DNA of 64,000 nucleotides from Pseudomonas sp. FP2309 (GTDB lineage: Bacteria > Pseudomonadota > Gammaproteobacteria > Pseudomonadales > Pseudomonadaceae): NCBI RefSeq assembly GCF_030687575.1, contig NZ_CP117439.1, positions 5,223,501 to 5,287,500 of the forward strand, given 5' to 3'. The stretch's first letter is position 1. The number at the start of each line of letters is the position of its first letter. Positions 43,503 to 53,169 of this stretch are shown in pieces. The position numbers were made by a program, and so were the translations under genes. A model generated the notes under the pieces. That model made no database searches. It was not told the DNA's origin and saw only the letters and a list, made by a program, of their open reading frames with translations.

Positions 43503-43577
43503 GTAACTTGTCGCTTGAAGCTAAAAACCAACATTGCGCTATCATGCCGAACCCCGATACCAGCGATGTTGGTTTTT

Positions 43578-44483
43578 ATGCCTCTGCCGTCCGATCTGCC
43601 CCCCGAACTCTCCCATCGCGGCGTGCGCCCGGCTGATCGGCTCGGATTTACCTTGTTCCTCGCCGCACTGCTTCACCTGGCGTTGCTCCTCGGCGTGGGG
43701 TTCACCATGGTCGAGCCCAAGCAGATCACCAGAACCCTGGAAATCACCCTCGCCACGTTCAAAAGTGAAAAGAAGCCCGAGAAGGCAGATTTTCTGGCCC
43801 AGGACAATCAGCAAGGCAGCGGCACCCTCGACAAGAAGGCCATCCCCAAAACCACTGAAGTGGCGCCGTTCCAGGACAACAAGGTCAATAAGGTCACGCC
43901 ACCTCCGGCCCCCAAGCCCGAGGTCAAGCAAACCACGCCCAAGCCAGCGGTGACCACTGTCGCGCCCAAGCCGCAGAAAGCCCCGGCCCAGCGCGAAAAG
44001 ACCAAGACCGAGCCGACGCCTGAACCGGTGAAGCCGGCGCCGACCTTCGACAGCTCGACACTGTCCGACGAAATTTCCAGCCTGGAAGCCGAACTGGCCC
44101 AGGAACAACAGCTGTACGCCAAACGCCCGCGTATCTACCGCTTGAACGCCGCCTCGACCATGCGCGACAAAGGCGCCTGGTATAAAGATGAGTGGCGCAA
44201 GAAGGTCGAGCGCATCGGCAACCTCAACTACCCTGAAGAGGCCCGTCGCCAGCAGATCTATGGCAATTTGCGCTTGCTGGTGTCGATCAATCGCGACGGT
44301 TCGTTATATGAAGTGCAGGTGCTGGAGTCATCAGGCCAACCCCTGCTGGACCAGGCCGCCCAGCGCATCGTGCGTCTGGCCGCGCCTTTCGCCCCGTTCA
44401 GCGGCGACTTGAATGACGTGGACCGCCTGGAAATCATCCGCACCTGGAAGTTCGCCAAGGGCGATCGGTTGTCCAGCAACTGA
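43578..44483 (+). CDS. TonB-family energy-transducing protein
   Basis: The 301-residue protein has an N-terminal membrane helix (LGFTLFLAALLHLALLLGVGF, about residues 24-44), a long Lys/Pro-rich linker (EKKPEKADF, PPPAPKPEVK, TEPTPEPVK) that spans the periplasm, and a C-terminal TonB domain beginning about NLNYPEEARRQQIYGNLRLLVSI. TonB proteins deliver proton-motive force to outer-membrane receptors. No ExbB/ExbD or receptor genes adjoin it, so its partners are elsewhere. I choose the ATG at 43578; one four codons upstream (43566) is possible. Confidence 0.85.
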   Translation: MPLPSDLPPELSHRGVRPADRLGFTLFLAALLHLALLLGVGFTMVEPKQITRTLEITLATFKSEKKPEKADFLAQDNQQGSGTLDKKAIPKTTEVAPFQDNKVNKVTPPPAPKPEVKQTTPKPAVTTVAPKPQKAPAQREKTKTEPTPEPVKPAPTFDSSTLSDEISSLEAELAQEQQLYAKRPRIYRLNAASTMRDKGAWYKDEWRKKVERIGNLNYPEEARRQQIYGNLRLLVSINRDGSLYEVQVLESSGQPLLDQAAQRIVRLAAPFAPFSGDLNDVDRLEIIRTWKFAKGDRLSSN

Positions 44484-44564
44484 CCACTCCCTTTTGGGCG
44501 CAGCGGGCGTGCTCACGACAACTCCAGCTTGTCAGTTCGCCCCTCCAACGCCACACTAGCGGAC

Positions 44565-45134
44565 ATGAAAAATGTCAGCCCGACCTACCTCAAGCACCAA
44601 TTCCTGATCGCCATGCCCCATATGGCCGACCCGAACTTTGCGCAGACCTTGACCTACATCGTCGAGCACACGGCCAATGGTGCCATGGGGTTGGTGGTGA
44701 ATCGTCCGCAAGAGTTGAGCCTGGCCGATATCCTCGAGCAACTGCGCCCCGAGATCGACCCGCCCGCGCGGTGCCAGCACGTGCCGATCTACATCGGCGG
44801 GCCGGTACAGACCGATCGCGGCTTTGTCCTGCACCCGACCGGGCCGACGTTCCAGGCCACGGTGGATCTGGACGGCGTGTCACTGTCCACCTCCCAGGAC
44901 GTGCTGTTCGCCATCGCGGACGGGGTGGGCCCTGAGCACAGCGTGATCACCCTGGGTTATGCCGGTTGGGAAGCCGGGCAATTGGAAGCGGAACTGGCCA
45001 GCAACGCCTGGCTGACGTGCCCGTTTGACGCCGATATCCTGTTCAACACCGCCAGCGAACTGCGCCTGGAAGCCGCCGCGGCCAAGCTGCGGGTCAACCT
45101 CAGCCTGCTGACCAGCCAGGCGGGGCACGCCTGA
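44565..45134 (+). CDS. YqgE/AlgH family protein
   Basis: The 189-residue protein is of the AlgH/YqgE family, linked to alginate regulation in P. aeruginosa but of unproven biochemistry. Signatures are LKHQFLIAMPHMADPNF at the start, GAMGLVVNRP, and IYIGGPVQTDRGFVLHPT. The ATG at 44565 is chosen by this N-terminus. The stop overlaps the ruvX start as TGATG, the common AlgH-RuvX pairing in gamma-proteobacteria. Confidence 0.93.
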   Translation: MKNVSPTYLKHQFLIAMPHMADPNFAQTLTYIVEHTANGAMGLVVNRPQELSLADILEQLRPEIDPPARCQHVPIYIGGPVQTDRGFVLHPTGPTFQATVDLDGVSLSTSQDVLFAIADGVGPEHSVITLGYAGWEAGQLEAELASNAWLTCPFDADILFNTASELRLEAAAAKLRVNLSLLTSQAGHA

Positions 45135-45571
45135 TGGCCTTGCGTCTGATCCTGGGTTTTGACTACGGCACCAAACAGATCGGCGTTGCGGTCGGCCAGG
45201 TCATCACCGGCCAGGCCCGTGAGCTGTGCACCTTGAAAGCCCAGAACGGCATACCGGACTGGGATCAGGTCGAAGCCCTGATCAAAGAGTGGAAGCCCGA
45301 CGCGGTGGTGGTCGGCCTGCCTCTGAACATGGATGGCACCCCCAGCGACATGTGCCTGCGCGCCGAAAAGTTCGCCCGCCGCCTCAACGGCCGCTACAAC
45401 ATCCCCTTCTATACCCACGATGAACGCCTGACCACCTTTGAAGCCAAGGGTGAGCGACGTGACCGTGGCGGGCAGAAGGGCAGCTACCGCGACAACCCCG
45501 TGGATGCCATTGCCGCCGCCTTGCTGTTGCAGGGCTGGCTGGATGAAAACACCGCTTTATTTGAATCCTGA
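45134..45571 (+). CDS. ruvX: Holliday junction resolvase-like RuvX (YqgF)
   Basis: The 145-residue RNase H-fold protein is the essential YqgF/RuvX nuclease, now mainly linked to 16S pre-rRNA 5'-end processing. Catalytic acidic residues are seen in ILGFDYGTKQIGVAVG, in the VVGLPLNMDGTPSDM turn, TYDERLTTFEA-like HDERLTTFEA and the final DAIAAALLLQGW. It is coupled to the AlgH-family gene upstream and is followed by the pyrimidine operon. Confidence 0.96.
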   Translation: MALRLILGFDYGTKQIGVAVGQVITGQARELCTLKAQNGIPDWDQVEALIKEWKPDAVVVGLPLNMDGTPSDMCLRAEKFARRLNGRYNIPFYTHDERLTTFEAKGERRDRGGQKGSYRDNPVDAIAAALLLQGWLDENTALFES

Positions 45572-45573
45572 CT

Positions 45574-45591
45574 GACGCGGCTTGCCGCGTC
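45574..45591 (+). terminator. Hairpin between ruvX and pyrR
   Basis: A 7-bp stem GACGCGG/CCGCGTC with a CTTG loop lies 3 bases after the ruvX stop and is followed by a short pyrimidine-rich stretch. It may weaken but probably not fully block transcription into pyrR. Confidence 0.4.
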
Positions 45592-45644
45592 TTCTTACGT
45601 TTGAGCCCGGAACTTGCCTACAGCAAGGCCTTGAAGGAGCCACC

Positions 45645-46151
45645 ATGAGCCTGCCCAATCCCGCCGAACTGATCAGCCAGATGGCGATACGCCTCAAGGC
45701 GCATCTGGAACACCGCGCCATCAGCGAACCGCGTTTTATCGGCATTCGCACTGGTGGTGTATGGGTGGCCCAGGCGTTGCTGAAAGAACTGGGCAGCGAC
45801 TCGCCCCTGGGCACCCTCGACGTGTCCTTCTACCGCGACGACTTCAGCCAGAACGGCCTGCACCCGCAAGTGCAACCCTCGGCACTGCCGTTCGAGGTCG
45901 AAGGCCAGCACCTGGTGCTGATCGACGACGTGCTGATGAGCGGCCGCACCATTCGTGCCGCCATGAATGAGCTGTTCGACTATGGCCGCCCAGCCAGTAT
46001 CACGCTGGTCTGCCTGCTGGACCTGGATGCCGGCGAACTGCCGATCAGCCCAGATGTGGTCGGCGCCACGCTGTCGCTTGCCGCCCACCAACGGGTAAAA
46101 TTGTCCGGTCCCACGCCGCTCGAACTCGAACTGCAAGACCTTGCCCTTTAA
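45645..46151 (+). CDS. pyrR: Bifunctional pyrimidine regulator / uracil phosphoribosyltransferase PyrR
   Basis: The 168-residue protein has the PRPP-binding signature [17 protein letters not shown] (about residues 88-104) and the flanking [14 protein letters not shown]. In Pseudomonas PyrR controls the pyr operon and can act as a uracil phosphoribosyltransferase. The start at 45645 follows AAGGAG. It is followed by pyrB after 24 bases. Confidence 0.95.
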   Translation: MSLPNPAELISQMAIRLKAHLEHRAISEPRFIGIRTGGVWVAQALLKELGSDSPLGTLDVSFYRDDFSQNGLHPQVQPSALPFEVEGQHLVLIDDVLMSGRTIRAAMNELFDYGRPASITLVCLLDLDAGELPISPDVVGATLSLAAHQRVKLSGPTPLELELQDLAL

Positions 46152-46175
46152 ACCGCCTTGTACAGAGTCCCCGCG

Positions 46176-47180
46176 ATGACGCCTCTAGATGCCAAGCGCC
46201 CGCTGCAGCTCAATGCTCAGGGCCAGTTGCAACATTTCTTGTCCCTTGACGGTTTGCCCCGCGAACTGCTCACCGAAATCCTCGACACCGCCGACTCGTT
46301 CCTCGAAGTCGGAGGCCGGGCGGTGAAAAAGGTCCCGCTGCTGCGCGGTAAAACCATCTGCAACGTGTTCTTCGAGAACTCCACACGCACCCGCACCACC
46401 TTCGAGCTGGCGGCCCAGCGGTTGTCGGCCGATGTGATCACGCTGAACGTGTCCACCTCGTCGGCGAGCAAGGGCGAAACGCTGCTCGACACCCTGCGCA
46501 ACCTGGAAGCCATGGCCGCCGACATGTTCGTGGTGCGCCACGGCGACTCCGGCGCCGCGCACTTCATCGCCGAGCACGTGTGCCCGCAGGTGGCGATCAT
46601 CAACGGCGGCGACGGCCGCCACGCCCACCCGACCCAGGGCATGCTCGACATGCTCACCATCCGTCGGCACAAGGGCAGCTTTGAAAACCTCTCGGTGGCC
46701 ATCGTCGGCGATATCCTGCACTCACGTGTAGCCCGCTCGAACATGCTGGCCCTCAAAGCCCTGGGCTGCCCGGACATCCGCGTGATCGCCCCCAAGACCC
46801 TGCTGCCGATTGGTATCGAGCAGTACGGCGTGAAGGTCTATACCGACATGGCAGCAGGCCTCAAGGACGTGGACGTGGTGATCATGCTGCGCCTGCAACG
46901 CGAGCGCATGGCCGGTGGCCTGCTGCCGAGCGAGGGCGAGTTCTACCGCCTGTTCGGCCTGACCACCGCGCGCCTGGCCGGCGCCAAGCCGGATGCCATC
47001 GTGATGCACCCCGGCCCGATCAACCGAGGGGTGGAGATTGAGTCGGCGGTGGCCGACGGCAACCAATCGGTGATTCTCAACCAGGTGACCTACGGGATCG
47101 CCGTGCGCATGGCGGTGTTGTCCATGGCCATGAGCGGGCAGACCGCGCAACGTCAATTCGAGCAGGAGAACGCACAGTGA
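46176..47180 (+). CDS. pyrB: Aspartate carbamoyltransferase, catalytic chain
   Basis: The 334-residue enzyme makes carbamoyl aspartate, the committed step of pyrimidine synthesis. The carbamoyl-phosphate motif [13 protein letters not shown] and the aspartate loop [11 protein letters not shown] are present. Pseudomonas ATCase forms a large complex with an inactive dihydroorotase, and that gene follows with a GTGA overlap. The ATG at 46176 gives the head [13 protein letters not shown]. Confidence 0.97.
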   Translation: MTPLDAKRPLQLNAQGQLQHFLSLDGLPRELLTEILDTADSFLEVGGRAVKKVPLLRGKTICNVFFENSTRTRTTFELAAQRLSADVITLNVSTSSASKGETLLDTLRNLEAMAADMFVVRHGDSGAAHFIAEHVCPQVAIINGGDGRHAHPTQGMLDMLTIRRHKGSFENLSVAIVGDILHSRVARSNMLALKALGCPDIRVIAPKTLLPIGIEQYGVKVYTDMAAGLKDVDVVIMLRLQRERMAGGLLPSEGEFYRLFGLTTARLAGAKPDAIVMHPGPINRGVEIESAVADGNQSVILNQVTYGIAVRMAVLSMAMSGQTAQRQFEQENAQ

Positions 47181-48448
47181 AGCTCAGCATTCTTGGCGCT
47201 CGCGTTATCGATCCGGCCAGCGGCCTGGATCAAGTGACCGATTTACATCTGGAAGCCGGCAAGATCATCGCCCTCGGCGCTGCGCCGGCAGGCTTCAGCC
47301 CCAGCCAGACCATCGATGCCACAGGCCTGGTGGCCGCGCCTGGGCTGGTGGACCTGAACGTCGCCCTGCGCGAGCCGGGCTACAGCCGCAAGGGCAGCAT
47401 CGCCAGCGAAACCCGCGCCGCTGCGGCCGGTGGTGTGACCAGCCTGTGCTGCCCACCGCACACCAAGCCGGTTCTCGACACGTCGGCAGTCACCGAGCTG
47501 ATCCTCGACCGCGCCCGTGAAGCCGGCAACTGCAAAGTGTTCCCTATCGGCGCCCTGAGCAAAGGCCTGGAAGGCGAACAACTGGCGGAGCTGATTGCCC
47601 TGCGCGACGCCGGTTGCGTGGCCTTCGGCAACGGCCTTGAGAGTTTCCGCAGCACCCGCACCCTGTGCCGTGCCCTGGAATACGCAGCCACCTTCGATCT
47701 GACCGTGATCTTTCACTCCCAGGACCGCGACCTGGCCGAAGGTGGCCTGGCCCATGAAGGCGCCGTGGCCAGCTTCCTCGGCCTGCCGGGCATTCCCGAA
47801 ACCGCCGAAACCGTGGCCCTGGCCCGCGACCTGCTGCTGGTGGAGCAAAGCGGCGTACGCGCGCACTTCAGCCAGTTGACCAGCGCCAGGGGCGTGGCCC
47901 TGATCGCCCAGGCACAAGCCCGCGGCCTGCCGGTGACTGCGGATGTGGCGCTGTATCAGTTGATCCTGACGGATGAGGCGCTGATCGATTTCTCCAGCCT
48001 GTACCACGTGCAACCGCCCCTGCGCACCCTGGCCGATCGTGACGGTCTGCGTGCGGCGGTGAAATCGGGCGTGGTCTCGGCCATTTCCAGCCACCACCAA
48101 CCCCACGAACGAGATGCCAAGCTGGCACCGTTTGGCGCAACGGAGCCGGGCATCAGCAGCGTAGAACTGTTGCTGCCATTGGCGATGACGCTGGTGGAGG
48201 ATGGCTTGCTGGACTTGCCGACACTGCTGGCACGCCTGAGCGCCGGCCCGGCAGAGGCCTTGCGCCTGCCGGCAGGCAAGTTGGCGGTGGGTTCGGCGGC
48301 GGACCTGGTACTGTTCGACCCGGCCAGTTCCACGATTGCCGGGGAACACTGGCTGTCGAAGGGCGAAAACTGCCCGTTCATCGGTCATGTATTGCCGGCG
48401 ACAGTGCGTTACACCTTGGTCGACGGGCACATCAGCTACCAGGCCTGA
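47177..48448 (+). CDS. Inactive dihydroorotase-like ATCase partner PyrC'
   Basis: The 423-residue protein has the amidohydrolase/dihydroorotase fold but lacks catalysis. In active enzymes the metal pair is held by HxH in a DxHVHLREPG block; here that block reads [10 protein letters not shown], so both histidines are replaced. The later [14 protein letters not shown] and [17 protein letters not shown] segments retain the fold. In P. aeruginosa and P. putida this PyrC' subunit is required to assemble ATCase with PyrB. The start is the GTG at 47177 overlapping the pyrB stop. Confidence 0.92.
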   Translation: MKLSILGARVIDPASGLDQVTDLHLEAGKIIALGAAPAGFSPSQTIDATGLVAAPGLVDLNVALREPGYSRKGSIASETRAAAAGGVTSLCCPPHTKPVLDTSAVTELILDRAREAGNCKVFPIGALSKGLEGEQLAELIALRDAGCVAFGNGLESFRSTRTLCRALEYAATFDLTVIFHSQDRDLAEGGLAHEGAVASFLGLPGIPETAETVALARDLLLVEQSGVRAHFSQLTSARGVALIAQAQARGLPVTADVALYQLILTDEALIDFSSLYHVQPPLRTLADRDGLRAAVKSGVVSAISSHHQPHERDAKLAPFGATEPGISSVELLLPLAMTLVEDGLLDLPTLLARLSAGPAEALRLPAGKLAVGSAADLVLFDPASSTIAGEHWLSKGENCPFIGHVLPATVRYTLVDGHISYQA

Positions 48449-48467
48449 AGCGGGCACGGTAAAAGAC

Positions 48468-48493
48468 TGTGGGAGGGGATTGCCCCTCCCACA
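48468..48493. repeat. REP-type hairpin after pyrC'
   Basis: TGTGGGAGGGG/CCCCTCCCACA forms a perfect 11-bp stem with a 4-base loop between the convergent pyrC' and TM2 genes. The same core recurs at 57678-57708, and a half copy at about 60775. It may double as a bidirectional terminator. Confidence 0.75.
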
Positions 48494-48519
48494 TTGGGCT
48501 CTCAATAAGGCCTGGAGAT

Positions 48520-48948
48520 TCAGCGGCCGCCGTTGCGCTCGGCATTGCGAATCGAAACCTGCGTATTCAGCGTCCAGAAGTCATACAGCACCCCCAGCAG
48601 GAACAAGCCGCCGGTCAGCAGGTAGATAAGCCCGCTGATCCATTTGCCCATGTACATACGGTGCACACCGAACACCCCGAGAAACGCCAACAGTATCCAG
48701 GCCACGTTGTATTCAACGGGCCCGGCGGTGAAGCGCAACTCGGCCTCACGGTCCATGGCAGGGATCAGGAACAGGTCGATCAGCCAGCCAATGCCCAGCA
48801 GGCCAAGGGTGAAAAACCAGATCGTACCGGTAACAGGTTTACCGTAATAAAAGCGATGCGCCCCGGTGAAACCGAAAATCCACAGCAGGTAGCCAATCAC
48901 CTTGCTGTGGGTGTCGTGCTGCGGACCAACCTGTTGATAGGTGTTCAT
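48520..48948 (-). CDS. TM2 domain membrane protein
   Basis: The 142-residue protein contains two TM2-type hairpins: VIGYLLWIFGFTGAHRFYYGK (about residues 17-37) and AWILLAFLGVFGVHRMYMGKWISG (about 83-106), each with the H-R-(F/M)-Y-x-G-K signature at a helix end. The second pair is followed by LIYLLTGGLFLLGVLYDFWT and a polar tail. Function is unknown. It is divergent from the C40 peptidase gene across 250 bases. Confidence 0.9.
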   Translation of the reverse strand: MNTYQQVGPQHDTHSKVIGYLLWIFGFTGAHRFYYGKPVTGTIWFFTLGLLGIGWLIDLFLIPAMDREAELRFTAGPVEYNVAWILLAFLGVFGVHRMYMGKWISGLIYLLTGGLFLLGVLYDFWTLNTQVSIRNAERNGGR

Positions 48949-49198
48949 CGCGTACCTCTTTTGCGTCGATAGATAAATTTTTTCACTTTCTTTGTGACTT
49001 TTTTACAGGCACCCGACGTACGGCAAATGGTATCTTCTCTCCCCTGAAAGCCTTATGCCACCTGACTTGTGTCGGACAATTGCGGCGAATCGTCGCGTTT
49101 TTCCTGATTTTGACGTCAAGGTTCAGTCGACAAACGGCCTGAGAACGACACCAAAAGCTGTTATAAAGTTGCGCGCAAACCCATAAGAGCCACGCCTA

Positions 49199-49837
49199 AT
49201 GCGACCATTTTTCAAGACATGGCTAACCATTTGCCTATTAATGCCATTGGCCGCCCACGCCACCAATCGTGAGCAACGACTTCCGAACGTTAACGGTTTC
49301 ACCCCTAAAGTTCACAGCACGCCAACCACTGCCAAATCGGTAAAGCCCACCGTCAGCCGCCCGACTCAACTGAGCAAGGCCCACGGTAAGGCAACACCTG
49401 GCCTGATGGCCGTCAACACCAAGCAAAGCAGCAACGTCCTCAGCCGCGCCGTAAACGTGCTCGGTACTCCTTATCGTTGGGGCGGCAGCAGCCCAAGTAA
49501 AGGGTTCGATTGCAGCGGCTTGGTGAAATACGCGTTCAACGACGTAAAAGCGGTCGATTTGCCGCGCACCTCCAACGCCATGGCCGCGGGCCACGGGCAG
49601 AAGGTTGACCGCAAGGACTTGAAACCGGGTGACCTATTGTTCTTCAAATTGAAGAGCCGCCAGGTGAACCATGTCGCCATCTACCTGGGCAACGACCGCT
49701 TTATCCACGCACCGCGTCGTGGCAAATCGGTGAGCATCGACACCCTGAAGAAGCCGTTCTGGAACAAGAACTACGTGATTGCCAAGCGGGTTCTGCCCAA
49801 AGAGCAGAACAACAACCTGCGGGTTGTCCAGCGCTGA
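49199..49837 (+). CDS. C40 family (NlpC/P60) peptidoglycan endopeptidase
   Basis: The 212-residue precursor has a signal peptide (TWLTICLLMPLAAHA, cleavage before TNREQ), a basic linker of about 55 residues, and an NlpC/P60 domain. The catalytic cysteine is C105 in GFDCSGLVKYAF, the histidine in VNHVAIYLGNDRF and the third polar residue in HAPRRGK. It cuts peptide crosslinks in the periplasm. Monocistronic, ending before a terminator hairpin. Confidence 0.93.
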   Translation: MRPFFKTWLTICLLMPLAAHATNREQRLPNVNGFTPKVHSTPTTAKSVKPTVSRPTQLSKAHGKATPGLMAVNTKQSSNVLSRAVNVLGTPYRWGGSSPSKGFDCSGLVKYAFNDVKAVDLPRTSNAMAAGHGQKVDRKDLKPGDLLFFKLKSRQVNHVAIYLGNDRFIHAPRRGKSVSIDTLKKPFWNKNYVIAKRVLPKEQNNNLRVVQR

Positions 49838-49861
49838 CACCAGGCTGAAATGCAGTAAACC

Positions 49862-49890
49862 ATGGGGGAGCGGGCTTGCTCGCTCCCCAT
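49862..49890. terminator. Bidirectional hairpin between C40 peptidase and pilT
   Basis: ATGGGG-AGCG pairs with CGCT-CCCCAT (one bulged G) around GGGCTTGCT. It lies between two convergent genes and contains the REP-like word GAGCGGGCTTGCTC. Confidence 0.55.
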
Positions 49891-49914
49891 TTGATGTTTA
49901 TTGCTCCAAAGGCT

Positions 49915-50949
49915 TCAGATGTCTGCGGGCACCCTCGCCTTCTCTCGGGCCTCTTCCCGGCTGATCACACCCTCCCCGACCAACGCCCTCAAACTCATAT
50001 CCAACGTCTTCATCCCCAACGCCCCGCCGGTCTGAATGGCCGAGACCATCTGCGCCACCTTGTCCTCGCGAATCAAGTTACGAATGGCCGGCGTGCCCAG
50101 CATGATTTCATGGGCGGCCACGCGCCCACCGCCGAGCTTCTTGATCAGTACCTGACACACCACGGCTTGCAGCGACTCCGACAGCATTGAGCGCACCATG
50201 GCTTTCTCGCCTGCCGGGAACACGTCCACCAGCCGGTCCACGGTTTTCGCCGCCGAGGTGGTGTGCAAGGTCCCGAAGACCAGGTGCCCGGTCTCGGCCG
50301 CCGTAAGCGCCAGGCGGATGGTTTCCAGGTCACGCAACTCGCCCACCAGAATCACATCCGGGTCTTCGCGCAACGCCGAGCGCAGAGCGGTGGAAAAGCT
50401 ATGGGTGTCGCGGTGTACCTGGCGCTGGTTAATCAGCGCGGTGTTCGGCGTGTGGATAAATTCGATGGGGTCTTCCAGCGTGAGGATGTGCTGGCGCCGA
50501 TGCTTGTTGAGGTAATCGATCATCGCCGCCAGCGTGGTGGACTTGCCTGAGCCGGTCGGCCCGGTCACCAGCACCAGGCCACGTGGCAACAACGCGATGC
50601 GCTCGAAGACTTCTCCCAACCCGAGGCGCTCCAAGCTCTGAACCTCGGATGGAATGGTGCGAAACACCGCGCCCATGCCGCGATCCTGCTGGAACACGTT
50701 TGCGCGGAACCGGGCCAGACCGGGCAGTTCGAAGGCAAAATCCGTTTCAAGAGATGTTTCGAAATCCTTTTGCTGGTATTGGTTGAGTAACGGCCTGAGT
50801 AAATCCGCCACTTGCAAGGCTGACAGCACCGGTGTATCCAGTGGCCAGACCTCGCCATCCACGCGCAGCATCGGCGCCAGGCCGGCCGACAGATGCAGGT
50901 CGGAGGCGCCCCGGCGCACGCCGACCATCAGCAATTCAGTGATATCCAT
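49915..50949 (-). CDS. pilT: Type IV pilus retraction ATPase PilT
   Basis: The 344-residue hexameric ATPase powers pilus retraction for twitching. The start at 50949 gives the usual MDITELLMVGVRRGASDLHLSAG. Motifs are Walker A GPTGSGKSTTLAAM, the Asp box, Walker B VILVGELRD, the His box GTLHTTSAAKTVDRLVDVFP and the conserved C-terminal AIRNLIREDK needed for retraction. The gene diverges from yggS. The Pil-Chp signalling genes about 8 kb upstream act on the same machine. Confidence 0.97.
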   Translation of the reverse strand: MDITELLMVGVRRGASDLHLSAGLAPMLRVDGEVWPLDTPVLSALQVADLLRPLLNQYQQKDFETSLETDFAFELPGLARFRANVFQQDRGMGAVFRTIPSEVQSLERLGLGEVFERIALLPRGLVLVTGPTGSGKSTTLAAMIDYLNKHRRQHILTLEDPIEFIHTPNTALINQRQVHRDTHSFSTALRSALREDPDVILVGELRDLETIRLALTAAETGHLVFGTLHTTSAAKTVDRLVDVFPAGEKAMVRSMLSESLQAVVCQVLIKKLGGGRVAAHEIMLGTPAIRNLIREDKVAQMVSAIQTGGALGMKTLDMSLRALVGEGVISREEAREKARVPADI

Positions 50950-51006
50950 AGGGCTTTCCATTTCCAGTAGAATGCCGCGGACTCCATATCCACGGGCGCA
51001 TCTTGA

Positions 51007-51693
51007 ATGTCGACGATAGCAGACAACATCGGCCAGGTTAGCCAGCGCATCCGCGCCGCGGCCGACGCAGTGGGCCGTGACGCAAACAGCATCCATCTGC
51101 TGGCCGTGAGCAAGACCAAACCCGCCCAGGCCGTGCGCGAAGCCTACGCCGCCGGGATGTGCGACTTTGGCGAAAACTATCTGCAGGAAGCCCTGGGCAA
51201 ACAGGCTGAATTAACCGACCTGCCCTTGAGTTGGCACTTCATCGGCCCCATTCAATCGAACAAGACTCGTGCCATCGCCGAGCACTTCGCTTGGGTGCAT
51301 TCCGTGGACCGCCTCAAAATTGCGCAACGCCTGTCCGAGCAACGCCCGGCCGACCTGCCGCCGCTGAACATCTGCATCCAGGTCAACGTGAGCGGCGAAG
51401 CCAGCAAGTCCGGCTGTACGCCCGCCGACCTGCCGGCCCTGGCCAATGCGATCAGCGCCCTGCCACGCTTGAAGCTAAGAGGCTTGATGGCGATCCCCGA
51501 ACCGACCGATGACCGGGCGGAGCAAGATGCGGCCTTCGCGACCGTGCGCGACCTGCAAGCCAGCTTGAACCTGCCGCTCGACACACTCTCCATGGGCATG
51601 AGCCACGACCTTGAGTCGGCCATTGCCCAAGGCGCCACCTGGGTGCGGATCGGTACCGCCCTGTTTGGTGCCCGCGACTACGGCCAGCCTTGA
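51007..51693 (+). CDS. YggS family pyridoxal phosphate homeostasis protein
   Basis: The 228-residue PLP-binding protein has the alanine-racemase-like single barrel. The cofactor lysine is in HLLAVSKTKPAQAV and the phosphate site in GSCMGMSHD-like LSMGMSHDLESAIAQGATWVRIGTALFG. It balances PLP and amino-acid pools rather than catalysing a known reaction. It heads the yggS-proC-yggT operon. Confidence 0.95.
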   Translation: MSTIADNIGQVSQRIRAAADAVGRDANSIHLLAVSKTKPAQAVREAYAAGMCDFGENYLQEALGKQAELTDLPLSWHFIGPIQSNKTRAIAEHFAWVHSVDRLKIAQRLSEQRPADLPPLNICIQVNVSGEASKSGCTPADLPALANAISALPRLKLRGLMAIPEPTDDRAEQDAAFATVRDLQASLNLPLDTLSMGMSHDLESAIAQGATWVRIGTALFGARDYGQP

Positions 51694-51726
51694 AATGGCT
51701 GACTTCCATTTAGCTAAGGACCTGTC

Positions 51727-52545
51727 ATGAAAGACACGCGTATTGCCTTTATCGGCGCCGGTAACATGGCGGCCAGCCTGATTGGCGGCCTGCGGGCCAA
51801 AGGCCTGGGCGCCGAGCAGATTCGCGCCAGCGACCCAGGCGCAGACACTCGCGCCCGCGTCAGCGCCGAACACGGCATTGAGACCTTTGCCGACAACGCC
51901 GAGGCCATCCAAGGCGTCGACGTGATCGTGCTGGCAGTCAAACCGCAAGCCATGAAGGCCGTGTGCGAGAGCTTGCGCCCCAGCCTGCAACCGCACCAAC
52001 TGGTGGTGTCCATCGCCGCCGGCATCACCTGCGACAGCATGAACAACTGGCTCGGCGCCCAGCCAATCGTACGCTGCATGCCCAACACGCCGGCGTTGTT
52101 GCGCCAGGGTGTGAGCGGCCTGTACGCCACGGCCCAGGTGAGCGCTGCACAGCGTGACCAGGCTCAGACGCTGCTGGGTGCCGTGGGCATCGCCGTGTGG
52201 CTGGAGCAGGAACAACAATTGGACGCCGTCACGGCCGTATCCGGCAGCGGCCCGGCGTACTTCTTCCTGCTGATCGAAGCCATGACCGCCGCCGGTGTCA
52301 AACTGGGCCTGCCCCAGGACGTCGCCGAGCAACTGGCCGAACAAACCGCCCTGGGCGCTGCGAAGATGGCCGTTTCCAGTGAGGTGGACGCTGCCGAGCT
52401 GCGCCGTCGCGTGACCTCCCCAGGCGGCACCACGCAGGCCGCGATCGAATCGTTCCAGGCCGGGGGGTTTGAAGCCCTGGTGGAAAAAGCTCTGGGTGCC
52501 GCGGCACATCGTTCGGCCGAGATGGCCGAGCAGCTGGGCAAATAG
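51727..52545 (+). CDS. proC: Pyrroline-5-carboxylate reductase
   Basis: The 272-residue NAD(P)H enzyme makes proline from P5C, the last step of proline synthesis. The Rossmann start IAFIGAGNMAASLIGGL, VVSIAAGITCDSMNNWLG and the signature PGGTTQAAIESFQAGGFEALV near the C-terminus fit ProC. It follows yggS by 33 bases and precedes yggT. Confidence 0.97.
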   Translation: MKDTRIAFIGAGNMAASLIGGLRAKGLGAEQIRASDPGADTRARVSAEHGIETFADNAEAIQGVDVIVLAVKPQAMKAVCESLRPSLQPHQLVVSIAAGITCDSMNNWLGAQPIVRCMPNTPALLRQGVSGLYATAQVSAAQRDQAQTLLGAVGIAVWLEQEQQLDAVTAVSGSGPAYFFLLIEAMTAAGVKLGLPQDVAEQLAEQTALGAAKMAVSSEVDAAELRRRVTSPGGTTQAAIESFQAGGFEALVEKALGAAAHRSAEMAEQLGK

Positions 52546-52570
52546 TCGTCTCCCTACGAAGGAATACATG

Positions 52571-53158
52571 ATGCTTGGACTCAATGACGCCCTTATCTTC
52601 ATCATCCAGACCCTGGGCAGCCTGTACCTGCTGATCGTGCTGATGCGTTTTATCCTGCAACTGGTGCGGGCGAACTTCTACAATCCGTTGTGCCAATTCG
52701 TGGTGAAGGCCACCCAACCGCTGCTCAAGCCGCTGCGCCGGGTGATCCCGAGCCTGTTCGGCCTGGACATGTCATCGCTGGTGCTGGCACTGCTGCTGCA
52801 GATCCTGCTGTTCGTGGTGATCCTGACGCTCAACGGCTACCAGGCCTTCACCGTACTGCTGCTGCCTTGGGCGCTGATCGGCATCTTCTCGCTGTTTTTG
52901 AAGATCATCTTCTGGTCGATGATCATCAGCGTGATTCTCTCGTGGGTCGCTCCCGGCAGTCGCAGCCCTGGCGCCGAACTGGTCTTCCAGATCACCGAGC
53001 CGGTGCTGGCGCCGTTCCGTCGCCTGATTCCCAACCTGGGCGGCCTGGATATCTCGCCGATCTTTGCGTTTATCGTGATCCAACTGATCCAAAGCTGGGT
53101 CGTTCCACGGCTGGCGTTCTACGCGCTCATGCCCAAGGAACTGTTCGGCCTGATCTGA
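52571..53158 (+). CDS. YggT family membrane protein
   Basis: The 195-residue protein has two YGGT repeats, each with a helix and the motif PLxxPxRRxIP: LVRANFYNPLCQFVVKATQPLLKPLRRVIP (split here about residues 32-60) and TEPVLAPFRRLIPNLGGLDISP (about 143-164). Members help osmotic tolerance and division-site membrane organisation; exact function is unsettled. Two ATG codons in tandem (52568, 52571) are possible starts. Confidence 0.92.
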   Translation: MLGLNDALIFIIQTLGSLYLLIVLMRFILQLVRANFYNPLCQFVVKATQPLLKPLRRVIPSLFGLDMSSLVLALLLQILLFVVILTLNGYQAFTVLLLPWALIGIFSLFLKIIFWSMIISVILSWVAPGSRSPGAELVFQITEPVLAPFRRLIPNLGGLDISPIFAFIVIQLIQSWVVPRLAFYALMPKELFGLI

Positions 53159-53169
53159 ATGCGCGCAAC

